A stretch of DNA of 64,000 nt. It comes from Swaminathania salitolerans (GTDB taxonomy: Bacteria; Pseudomonadota; Alphaproteobacteria; Acetobacterales; Acetobacteraceae). Below are positions 8,856 through 16,875 of the stretch, piece by piece; position 1 is the first letter of the stretch; every line of letters begins with the position of its first letter. Below the pieces are notes generated by a model. It had not been told where the DNA came from and ran no database searches. It saw only the letters and a list, made by a program, of their open reading frames with translations. The position numbers and the translations under genes were made by a program. Location: NCBI RefSeq assembly GCF_025994315.1, contig NZ_BAQE01000002.1; one strand, given 5' to 3'.

Positions 8856-9066
8856 GCGGATTGTGACACGCTGCGAGACATGTTTCACGACGAGGTGACG
8901 GCACGGACGGTTGAGGAAACCTCCTTCACGTTTTTATCTTTGCAGTCATGTTTCGGGCGCTGTCATGCGATGCCGCATTGCGGGAAGCGGTCGGGAGAGG
9001 CGGAGGAAGCGCTTGCGCGGAGGCGCGGTGCGGAAGGCCGTTTTCGAGAAACAGGAGTACGATCCC

Positions 9067-10572
9067 ATGTCGACGAATTATGCAGAACCGCCTTTTCGCG
9101 AGCGTTACGGTAATTATATCGGTGGGAAATGGCACGACCCGGTCTCGGGCAGATATATGGACGATCATTCGCCCGTCGATGGGCGTCTGCTGTGCCAGGT
9201 GCCGCAATCCGACGCGAAGGATGTCGATCTGGCCATCGATGCAGCCGAGGCAGCGCGTGCGGCATGGGGCAAGACGCCCGCCGCCGATCGGGCGCAGATC
9301 CTGCTCAGGGCCGCCGATCGCATGGAGGCGAATCTCGAACTGCTTGCCCGGGCCGAGACCTGGGATAACGGCAAGCCCGTTCGCGAGACCCTGAACGCGG
9401 ATATTCCGCTCGCTATCGACCATTTCCGGTATTTCGCAGGCTGCATCCGTGCCCAGGAGGGAGGGATCAGCGAGATCAACGAGACCACCGTCGCCTATCA
9501 TTATCACGAGCCGCTCGGTGTGGTCGGGCAGATCATTCCCTGGAATTTCCCGATCCTGATGGGAGCATGGAAGCTGGCACCGGCCCTCGCTGCCGGGAAC
9601 TGCGTCGTGCTCAAACCCGCGGAGACCACGCCCGCCAGTATTCTCGTCATGATGGATCTGATCGGCGATCTCTTTCCGCCCGGCGTGATCAATATCGTCA
9701 ACGGCCTCGGCAAGGACGTGGGTGCGGCGCTGTCGAACAGCAAGCGTATCGCCAAGATCGCCTTCACCGGATCCACTGCGACCGGCAGGATGATCGGTCA
9801 TGCCGCCGCCGAGAACCTGATTCCGGCGACGCTCGAGCTCGGGGGCAAGTCGCCGAACGTCTTCTTTGCCGATATCATGGACAAGGATGACGACTATCTC
9901 GACAAGGCGATCGAGGGATTTGCCATGTTCGCGCTCAATCAGGGGCAGGTCTGCACCTGCCCGAGCCGCGCACTCGTGCAGGAATCGATCTTCGAGCGTT
10001 TCATGGAAAAGGTTCTCCCGCGTGTCCGGGCCATACGGCAGGGGCATCCGCTCGACCCCGAGACGATGATGGGCGCGCAGAATTCGCCGATGCAGCAGGA
10101 GAAGATCCTGTCCTATATCGAAATCGGCAAGCAGGAAGGCGCGAAGGTCCTGACTGGTGGGGGCGTGCCCGATCTGGGAGGCGATCTTGGGAGCGGTTAT
10201 TATATCCAGCCTACCGTCTTCCAGGGCAGGAACGACATGCGGATCTTCCAGGAAGAAATCTTCGGACCCGTACTGGCGGTCACGACCTTCAAAACAGAGG
10301 AGGAGGCGCTCGCTCTGGCCAATGATACGGAATACGGTCTCGGCGCGGGTGTGTGGAGCCGCGACACCAATATCTGTTATCGCATGGGGCGAGGCATCCA
10401 GGCCGGACGTGTCTGGGTCAATTGCTATCACGTCTATCCGGCTCATGCCGCTTTCGGCGGCTACAAGAAATCCGGCATCGGTCGCGAAAATCACAAGATG
10501 ATGCTCGATCACTATCAGCAGACGAAAAACCTGCTCGTCAGCTACAGCGAAAAGAAACAGGGCTTTTTCTGA
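9067..10572 (+). CDS. NAD(P)-dependent aldehyde dehydrogenase (AldB/acetaldehyde type)
   Basis: 501-residue ALDH oxidising an aldehyde, probably acetaldehyde, to the acid in the cytoplasm. Motifs: VVGQIIPWNFPILM, GSTATGR (nucleotide binding), LELGGKSPN with Glu257, GQVCTCPSR with catalytic Cys296, and EEIFGPVLAV. The CTCPSR form is typical of E. coli AldB and ExaC-like enzymes. The frame is open from 8911, but ATG 9067 with AGGAG 9 nt upstream gives the family N-terminus. The 211-bp gap upstream holds no other recognised feature. It is followed by a hairpin and T-run, so it is probably monocistronic. Confidence 0.92.
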   Translation: MSTNYAEPPFRERYGNYIGGKWHDPVSGRYMDDHSPVDGRLLCQVPQSDAKDVDLAIDAAEAARAAWGKTPAADRAQILLRAADRMEANLELLARAETWDNGKPVRETLNADIPLAIDHFRYFAGCIRAQEGGISEINETTVAYHYHEPLGVVGQIIPWNFPILMGAWKLAPALAAGNCVVLKPAETTPASILVMMDLIGDLFPPGVINIVNGLGKDVGAALSNSKRIAKIAFTGSTATGRMIGHAAAENLIPATLELGGKSPNVFFADIMDKDDDYLDKAIEGFAMFALNQGQVCTCPSRALVQESIFERFMEKVLPRVRAIRQGHPLDPETMMGAQNSPMQQEKILSYIEIGKQEGAKVLTGGGVPDLGGDLGSGYYIQPTVFQGRNDMRIFQEEIFGPVLAVTTFKTEEEALALANDTEYGLGAGVWSRDTNICYRMGRGIQAGRVWVNCYHVYPAHAAFGGYKKSGIGRENHKMMLDHYQQTKNLLVSYSEKKQGFF

Positions 10573-10578
10573 TATGAT

Positions 10579-10626
10579 CCCGCCCCGGAAGCACCCGGGA
10601 AGCCCCCCGGGAGCGGGCAGTTTTTT
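10579..10626 (+). terminator. rho-independent terminator after aldehyde dehydrogenase
   Basis: GC-rich imperfect stem (CCCGCCCCGG pairing with CCGGGAGCGGG) followed by TTTTTT at 10621-10626, 6 nt after the stop codon. A second hairpin (CCAACGGGA 10632-10640 / TCCCGTTGG 10653-10661) without a T-run follows and may serve the convergent peptidase gene. Confidence 0.8.
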
Positions 10627-10670
10627 CAGGACCAACGGGAAGGTCTGTGCCCTCCCGTTGGCATCTGCGT

Positions 10671-12170
10671 CTATTGCGCGGTTTCCTTGTAGAAGGCAGC
10701 GACATCGCGCGAGAGCGCAGCGCGGCTCGCAGGGCGGGTATAGAGCATATGACCGCCCTCATAGAGGTGCAGCGAGATCCGGTCGGCCCCGACAGGAATA
10801 TGATCCTTCGTCCAGCGCGTGGTGCCGAAAGGGCAGGCCATATCGAAATAGCCATTGGCGATGAAGATATGCAGGCTGGGGTCGAGCGCCAGCATCTTGC
10901 GCAGGATGCCGACCTGATCGGTAAGCTGCGAGCCCTGGCTCGTGAACTTCCACGCGCCGTTCACTTCCATGCTCAACAGGTCATAGGTCAGAGGCGTCCT
11001 GAACTTCAGTTCGTTACCGACATATCCCGCATAGGCATTGCCATAGGCACGGCCGAACCCTGAGAGGGTCATTTCGGGGCTCTGGCTGTTGTCGATTCCA
11101 TCGGCATAGGGATCGGGAATCGACTGCGTGAAATCGTAGATGCCATAAAGACGCCCGTTGCGGCTGCGGACATCATGAGCGAAGGGATTGGGCTCCCCCA
11201 TTTCCTTTGTGATGACTTCCACCGGCAAGCCCGTGCGCGCGGCGAGATCGGCGTAGAACTTCTTCGCATCATCCCCCTTTGGCGGGGCATTGGCGATCGT
11301 GGTCAGATACGGGCCGAGCGCATAGCGATAGGCCTCATCCACGGCCTGCGGCGTCAGCTTGCCGGTCTGGGACAGATGCGAGGCGATGAAGGTGGGCAGC
11401 GCCATGGCCGAGGCCATCGGGTTGTTCGTGTTGTCCAGAAACTGCATCTGGATGGCAGGTGAGATCATCACGATACCGTTGACGATCAGGTTCTGCTGCT
11501 GCTGCAACGCATCGGCCACCTGTGCCGAGCGGATGCCGCCATAGCTCTCGCCCACCAGATAATGCGGCGAGGCTTCGCGCCCGTTCTGTCCGATCCACAA
11601 CGCGATGGCCTTGGCAAAAGCCGCACCGTCCTTGGTGACGCTGTAGAATTCCTCAGCGGCCTTTTTGGGGTCGGTCGGCTGCGAGTAGCCTGTGCCCACG
11701 GCATCGATGAACACCATGTCGGTGGCGGGCAGCCAGCTATCCGGATTATCCGCCAGATGGGCACGCGCGCCATCTTCCGGATGATCTGCCGGGAATTGCA
11801 GCATACGCGGCCCTGCTGCACCGAGATTCAGATAGGCAGAGCCAGCGCCCGGACCCCCATTGAAAAAGAAGGAGACCGGACGGTTCTGCGCGTTCGATCC
11901 GTCCTTCGTATAGGCGATATAGAAGACCTTGGCTGAGGGCTTTCCCTCCTTGTCGCGCAGGGTCAGGGTTCCGGCATGGGCCGTATAGGCAATGCTCTGC
12001 CCGCCCGCCGTCAGATGATGCTTCGTGACGGAATCCGCGGGCAGCAGGGCGGCCAGCCCCTCCTTGGGAGCCTCGCTCCTGGCAGGCTCAGCCGCGTGAG
12101 CGGCGGGGAGAAGAGGCAGGGCGAAGCAGGCCGAAGCCAGCAACGCCGCAACAAGAGTCTTGCGCGACAT
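10671..12170 (-). CDS. secreted serine carboxypeptidase (peptidase S10)
   Basis: 499-residue alpha/beta-hydrolase-fold carboxypeptidase, exported by a Sec signal peptide (MSRKTLVAAL ... AAHAAEP). FFNGGPGAGS forms the oxyanion region, GESYGG carries the nucleophile (about Ser209), NGYFDMACPFG the acid Asp and EGGHMLYTRP the His. Such enzymes are common in acetic acid bacteria and trim C-terminal residues from peptides in the periplasm. The gene converges on the aldehyde dehydrogenase and is separated from the next upstream gene by a 500-bp region that begins the foreign island. Confidence 0.9.
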   Translation of the reverse strand: MSRKTLVAALLASACFALPLLPAAHAAEPARSEAPKEGLAALLPADSVTKHHLTAGGQSIAYTAHAGTLTLRDKEGKPSAKVFYIAYTKDGSNAQNRPVSFFFNGGPGAGSAYLNLGAAGPRMLQFPADHPEDGARAHLADNPDSWLPATDMVFIDAVGTGYSQPTDPKKAAEEFYSVTKDGAAFAKAIALWIGQNGREASPHYLVGESYGGIRSAQVADALQQQQNLIVNGIVMISPAIQMQFLDNTNNPMASAMALPTFIASHLSQTGKLTPQAVDEAYRYALGPYLTTIANAPPKGDDAKKFYADLAARTGLPVEVITKEMGEPNPFAHDVRSRNGRLYGIYDFTQSIPDPYADGIDNSQSPEMTLSGFGRAYGNAYAGYVGNELKFRTPLTYDLLSMEVNGAWKFTSQGSQLTDQVGILRKMLALDPSLHIFIANGYFDMACPFGTTRWTKDHIPVGADRISLHLYEGGHMLYTRPASRAALSRDVAAFYKETAQ

Positions 12171-12672
12171 GCAAAGTCCTTTCGAGTTTGGAACAGTATA
12201 ACAATCTCGGAAGGGGGTGCAATGCGGGGAGGGGAAGATCAGGGCGCTGCCCTGAAACCCGCCAAAGGGTCGTCGCCCTTTGGAAACCCGTTTCGAAGTT
12301 TGGTCTTCGAGTGGTACCTTTCGCCCCGTTACTGTTGCTCCTAGCCCAACAATCTGACCTGAGACTGAATTCTGCGCTCAGAGCCGGTAGTGGCAGTTGA
12401 GGTCAACAGGTAGAGGTTGTATTTTAGCTTATGAGAGCGAATAGTTCTGCAATTATTGTGCGGGCATTTAGGCCCTCTGCGAAAGTCTGAGGCGTCGGCG
12501 TCCGAGGGGTGTCGTATAGTCAGCCCTCGGGGGGGGACTCGCGCGAAGCTGAATAGGCTGCCGGAGCGGGAAATCATCATTTAAAAAAGAACTACCAAGC
12601 TTTGATGGGTAGACTTTTGAGGCTGTAAATGATGGACTTCTTCCCTGATCGCAGTGAAGGTGAATGCTGTAA
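12171..12672. other. 500-bp non-coding left margin of a low-GC island
   Basis: Holds the peptidase promoter side, the REP-like hairpins at 12240-12283, then DNA of visibly lower GC (about 12370 onward), and a 15-codon leader ORF just before the TIR gene. Short frames on either strand (for example 12188-12400 and 12468-12683) have no recognisable content and are not called. Confidence 0.6.
12240..12283. repeat. REP-like double hairpin at island left edge
   Basis: Two adjacent perfect stems: CAGGGC-gct-GCCCTG (12240-12254) and CCAAAGGG-tcgtcg-CCCTTTGG (12262-12283). They lie between divergent genes, so they are not an ordinary terminator. Similar GC-rich double hairpins stand at the island's right edge. 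As I recall, sequences of this style are dispersed in Acetobacteraceae genomes. Confidence 0.55.
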
Positions 12673-12676
12673 ATGA
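12629..12676 (+). CDS. 15-codon leader ORF coupled to the TIR gene
   Basis: ATG 12629 preceded by GAGG with 6-nt spacing opens a frame MMDFFPDRSEGECCK whose TGA (12674-12676) overlaps the TIR gene ATG (12673-12675) as ATGA. The sequence GCTGTAAATGA occurs at both start sites (12622-12632 and 12666-12676). The frame, ribosome site and overlap suggest a translated leader controlling the downstream gene by coupling; no experimental support exists here. Confidence 0.45.
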   Translation: MMDFFPDRSEGECCK

Positions 12677-15237
12677 CTCCCACAATATTTCTCTCGCTGT
12701 CCTTTGTTGACGAGGCTTTCGTCAGGTCTGTCTATGACCGCCTTCCGCGCGGCGTAGCTCGTTACTTCCGACGGTCTTTCGAGCGAGGAGAGGACCTTGT
12801 CGAGGCGATGGAACGCAATCTCGATGCTTCCGAGATTTTCGTTCTTTTTGCATCTCGCGCATCGCTCAGTTCTTTCGCCGTTGGCTTTGAGGTCAGCGAG
12901 GCAAAAACCCGCAAGATTTTTGGGAAAATGAAAAGGGTCTTTGTCTTTCCGATCGAAAGTAATCTCATATTCAGTGATCTTCCGAGATGGATACAGAGCT
13001 CTTGGCAACCGAACGCGGGTGAGACACCCGCGGACATTGCTCGCTTTCTGACCACCATACTTTTAGAACCTGACCGGGGGCTTTCGATTGCAGCACCTCA
13101 AGTGATAGGCCGTGGCGCCACGGTTGATGCTGTCAGACGATTGGCGGCATTACAATTGCAACGAAAGCGCGCGAGTCCGAACGTCTTCATTTTCCCCGGC
13201 ATATCCGGGATTGGTCGAAGGACATTTGCGGCCTATTATCTGCGGCAAGGTATGGCTACGGATGCGAACCTCCCGTATGGGCCGTCGATTCAACTTTCCA
13301 CGCAAGCCGAACTCGTCGATCTCTATCGAGCGCTTCGCTCCGAGGTGAGTCCGACAATCGGTCCTCAAGCTATGGCAGAGGATCAAGCCGCGTTCCAAAA
13401 CCTTAAGCAAGACGGTCAGATTACAGAAATTATTCGGGTGATGGGTCACTTCGAAGCCCTGCAACAGGCCATAACGATCGTTACGGCTGCTGGCCTTTTC
13501 GAGGATGTGGCGACGCCCAAAAGTTGGGTAGCTCCTCTTCTTAAGGCTATACCAACCAATCAAGTTCTCGTTGTGGTTAGTAATATTCAGTTCCGAACCG
13601 TATTCGTTGATAATCTCGATAATGCAATCCAAATGCGCATCCCTGAACTCGACAATGAGGACATTCGCGCGCTAATGATTTTCACAGCCAATCTCTTGGA
13701 TGTGAAAGAATTTAAGATCTCCAGTGATCTTGTCCAAGCAATTGGGGGGCATCCCGACGTCGCAAACGCGGCGGTTCGGCTTGCAAAGCAACGTGGCACA
13801 GGCATCCTTGAACGAGACCCGCGACAGTTATTCTCAGTTCAACAGGCAATCATTGGTGAGTCTGTTCGGCCGGACGCCTTAAGCATCACAAGCCGCCAGA
13901 TTCTCGACGTTCTTGGATGGCTGCCGAACCTCGGTTCCGATCTGCTTGAAGCGATTGTGGTCGACGAACTTGGCGTTGAACCGGACGAGTTCAACTTAAC
14001 GATAGAAAATTTAATATTGGGCTGCTTGCTCTACGCGAACGGGCCTCGCCTAGCTATCGCCAATTCTGTCCGCCAAATCTATCGCCGCTACAATGTGGCA
14101 GACGACAAAACCGTCGCCGCTATGGCGAAAGTTTTCAAGGCCGCTTGGGCGAAAGTCCAAGATCAGGGATTTAGAGACGATCTATTTGCTGCGTTCCTAT
14201 TTATGCATCTTCTCGATCGTTCGGCATTGCCGAAAGAACTTCAGGCGCTCCTGACCCCTAGCAATCTATACGATGTCGTTCGTGAGGTATACGCAAGAGG
14301 TAAGCAATCAGAGGACGACTTAGTCATCGAACAGGCGATCAACTGGGGGAGCGTCGCTTTAGAGATGAATATGAGTGAAGGGCTCAGGGAAGAAATTCTC
14401 TCTACTGTTACCCGAGCACAAATCAGGCTGCGACGCTATCCGGACGCCGCAAAAACCATCGAATACATGAGAAATCGAGGCTATCGACAAGTGGCCTTCC
14501 TCCAGGGCCATTTGCTTCGCAAGCAACGGAATTTTGAGGGTGCCATACCTTGGTTACGCATCGCTTTAGAACACAATCGAGGGAACCGCTCGGCCGTTCA
14601 TGAACTGGCGATATGCTATCGGCGCTTGCACAATTCACGAGAACTGGAAATTCTGCTGCGCGAGAACGATCACCTCGTTGACGATAGTGCTCAGTTCCTC
14701 GACTTTATGATTGGCTTGCACATCGCTAAAAATGATCTTTCGCAGGTTCCTGCCGCAATCGATAGACTCCGCCAGCTCGATGAAAATGCTAATCGGGCCG
14801 ACCTACGGCAAGCCCAACTTCTGTCTAAACAAAACAACGAAAGAGGCGCCTTCGCGTACCTTACCAACGTGCTTGAGCAAAGCGGTGGCTCTATGCGACT
14901 ACGCAAGGCACGTGCGATCTATGCTGCACGTATTGGCGAACTAGGGGTGGCACGACAAGATTTGGCACTAATCATTGCTGATAAAAGAAATGAAGGCGCG
15001 TCGGTCAGTATAGAAACACAAATTCTTATCGCCGAAGGTCGAGCAAGCGATGCATATGCGCTTAACATCGATACTACTCCACAGGAACCGGGTGATTGGT
15101 TGATCCGGGCCTCTGTATTTGATGCTTTTGCTGACGATCCAAGCACGCCGTTGGCCCTTCGAACAAGATTGAAGCAGCAGGCTCTCGAATTTCGCGCAAA
15201 GTATGGGCAAGTGCCAAGCTATGATGACGACGACTGA
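12673..15237 (+). CDS. TIR - degenerate STAND-like NTPase - TPR protein (putative antiphage effector)
   Basis: 854 residues. An N-terminal TIR domain (1-110) has IFLSLSFVDEAFV, DASEIFVLFAS and SSFAVGFEVSEAK. Glu73 aligns with the catalytic glutamate of NAD-cleaving TIRs, while the usual Trp just before it is not kept. A P-loop-like domain follows (about 150-420) with GISGIGRRT at 176-184: the invariant Walker A Lys is Arg. The Walker B strand reads VLVVVSNIQ (298-306) with no acidic pair. Winged-helix-like and helical segments follow, then a TPR-like array (about 555-830). The ending is acidic (YDDDD). Codon use and GC differ sharply from both neighbours, suggesting horizontal transfer. Family knowledge suggests the TPR part senses a phage component and TIR depletes NAD, killing or arresting the cell; this is inference. 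No partner gene is adjacent. Confidence 0.8.
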   Translation: MTPTIFLSLSFVDEAFVRSVYDRLPRGVARYFRRSFERGEDLVEAMERNLDASEIFVLFASRASLSSFAVGFEVSEAKTRKIFGKMKRVFVFPIESNLIFSDLPRWIQSSWQPNAGETPADIARFLTTILLEPDRGLSIAAPQVIGRGATVDAVRRLAALQLQRKRASPNVFIFPGISGIGRRTFAAYYLRQGMATDANLPYGPSIQLSTQAELVDLYRALRSEVSPTIGPQAMAEDQAAFQNLKQDGQITEIIRVMGHFEALQQAITIVTAAGLFEDVATPKSWVAPLLKAIPTNQVLVVVSNIQFRTVFVDNLDNAIQMRIPELDNEDIRALMIFTANLLDVKEFKISSDLVQAIGGHPDVANAAVRLAKQRGTGILERDPRQLFSVQQAIIGESVRPDALSITSRQILDVLGWLPNLGSDLLEAIVVDELGVEPDEFNLTIENLILGCLLYANGPRLAIANSVRQIYRRYNVADDKTVAAMAKVFKAAWAKVQDQGFRDDLFAAFLFMHLLDRSALPKELQALLTPSNLYDVVREVYARGKQSEDDLVIEQAINWGSVALEMNMSEGLREEILSTVTRAQIRLRRYPDAAKTIEYMRNRGYRQVAFLQGHLLRKQRNFEGAIPWLRIALEHNRGNRSAVHELAICYRRLHNSRELEILLRENDHLVDDSAQFLDFMIGLHIAKNDLSQVPAAIDRLRQLDENANRADLRQAQLLSKQNNERGAFAYLTNVLEQSGGSMRLRKARAIYAARIGELGVARQDLALIIADKRNEGASVSIETQILIAEGRASDAYALNIDTTPQEPGDWLIRASVFDAFADDPSTPLALRTRLKQQALEFRAKYGQVPSYDDDD

Positions 15238-15420
15238 AGATTCTCTGATACTATTCTATCATCACTACGCTAATCGGATCTCTTTTATACCCAGAGTGAG
15301 CTAAGAATGGCCGTGAAATCTAACCCTTGACGACCGCTCCCCCCCTAAAAAAGCACTGGATCCCGATAGCCCGTTCTACCCCCGGAGCGGGCGCAACACT
15401 ATAACGTATTCGTCGGGATG

Positions 15421-15464
15421 AAAGGGGCCTCCGCCCCTTTCCGGGGAGCGGGGCAGAGCCCCGC
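15421..15464 (-). terminator. double hairpin: fumC terminator / REP-like island right edge
   Basis: Two perfect stems, GCGGGGC-aga-GCCCCGC (15448-15464) and AAAGGGGC-ctcc-GCCCCTTT (15421-15440), start 7 nt after the fumC stop on the minus strand. They can terminate fumC and mirror the double hairpin at the island's left edge. The remaining gap from 15238 is AT-rich island DNA with no gene seen. Confidence 0.65.
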
Positions 15465-15470
15465 TTTCCC

Positions 15471-16874
15471 TTACTTCCCCTTCAAATTTGGTGCCAGCAT
15501 GGTGCGCGGGTCGACCAGTCGGTCGAAATCGGCTTCGCTGACCGCATTCAGAGCCAGAGCCGCTTCTTTCAGCGTGCAGTCATGGTCCATGGCGTGATGC
15601 GCGACCTTTGAGGCCGTGTCGTAGCCGATGGTCGGCGCAAGGGCCGTCACGAGCATGACGGATTCCGCCACATAGCGTTCGATGCGGGCGCGGTTCGGCT
15701 TGGTGCCTTCAATCAGGAAGGTACGGAAATTCTCGCTGCCGTCATGCAGCAGGGTGATGCTCTGCATGATGTTCTGGATGATGAGCGGCTTGTAGACGTT
15801 CATTTCCAGCAGGCCACCGGCGCCGCCAAAACCCACCGCCACGTCATTGGCCATCACCTGCACGGCCAGCATGGCCAGGGCTTCGGCCTGGGTCGGGTTG
15901 ACCTTGCCGGGCATGATGGACGAGCCGGGCTCGTTCTCAGGCAGGTGCAGCTCGGCAAAACCGGCGCGCGGGCCGCAGGAGAGCAGGCGGATATCGTTCG
16001 CGATCTTGTAGAGCGCGCCTGCCGTGGTGCGCAGCGCGCCAGAGAAATGCACGAGCGCATCATGCGCGCCTTGCAGGGCAAACTTGTTCTCGCCGCTGAT
16101 GAAGGCGGCGTCGCTCAGACGGGCGATTTCGGCGCAGGCGCGACCGGCAAAGGGGGCATCGGTATTGATGCCGGTGCCAAGCGCGGTGCCGCCGAGGGCG
16201 AGGGGGTAGAGTCCCTTTTCGGCTTCCTGGATACGGGCGATGTTCTCGCGCAGCATTCCGGCATAGCCGTGGAATTCCTGACCCAGCGTGACCGGCACGG
16301 CATCCTGCATATGGGTGCGGCCGATCTTGACGATGTCCTTCCACTCTTCGGCCTTGGCCTCGATGGATTCCGCCAGACGCGTCAGGGCCGGGATCAGCCT
16401 GCGTCGGCTGCCCAGCACGACCGCCACATGCATGGCGGTGGGGAAATTGTCGTTGGACGATTGCGACATGTTGACGTGGTCGTTGGGATGAACCGGGCGC
16501 TTGCTGCCCAGAGCCTCGCCGGAAAGCTGGCAGGCGCGGTTCGAGATGACCTCATTGATATTCATGTTGAACTGCGTGCCAGAGCCGGTCATCCAGACAT
16601 GAAGCGGGAACATGTCGGCATGCTGGCCGGCCAGGATTTCATCGCAGACCGTCGTGATCAGCGTGTATTGCGTCTCGCCCAGACGGCCGCTCTGGTGATT
16701 GGCGTGCGCACAGGCGCGCTTGACGATGGCGTAGGCCTCGATCATCTCGCGCGGCATCAGGTCTCGGCCGATGCTGAAATAGTGAAGCGAGCGCTGGGTC
16801 TGCGCGCCCCACAGCCTGTCGGCGGGAATCTCGATTTCGCCGAGGCCGTCGGTTTCGATCCGTGTGTCGCTCAT
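15471..16874 (-). CDS. fumC: class II fumarate hydratase
   Basis: 467-residue iron-independent fumarase interconverting fumarate and malate in the TCA cycle. Visible: GSGTQFNMNINEV, NDHVNMSQSSNDNFPTAMH, IGRTHMQDAVP and the superfamily signature GSSIMPGKVNPTQAEA. ATG 16874 (MSDTRIE) starts 1 nt after the malic-enzyme stop (16876-16878). A longer frame to 16970 would lie inside the malic enzyme gene and is not used. Coupling malic enzyme to fumarase links fumarate to malate and then pyruvate. Confidence 0.95.
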   Translation of the reverse strand: MSDTRIETDGLGEIEIPADRLWGAQTQRSLHYFSIGRDLMPREMIEAYAIVKRACAHANHQSGRLGETQYTLITTVCDEILAGQHADMFPLHVWMTGSGTQFNMNINEVISNRACQLSGEALGSKRPVHPNDHVNMSQSSNDNFPTAMHVAVVLGSRRRLIPALTRLAESIEAKAEEWKDIVKIGRTHMQDAVPVTLGQEFHGYAGMLRENIARIQEAEKGLYPLALGGTALGTGINTDAPFAGRACAEIARLSDAAFISGENKFALQGAHDALVHFSGALRTTAGALYKIANDIRLLSCGPRAGFAELHLPENEPGSSIMPGKVNPTQAEALAMLAVQVMANDVAVGFGGAGGLLEMNVYKPLIIQNIMQSITLLHDGSENFRTFLIEGTKPNRARIERYVAESVMLVTALAPTIGYDTASKVAHHAMDHDCTLKEAALALNAVSEADFDRLVDPRTMLAPNLKGK

Positions 16875-16875
16875 G

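Noticed and set aside
12188..12683. Small ORFs in the island margin
   Set aside because: No ribosome sites, motifs or compositional support; only the 15-codon leader has both a ribosome site and a meaningful overlap.
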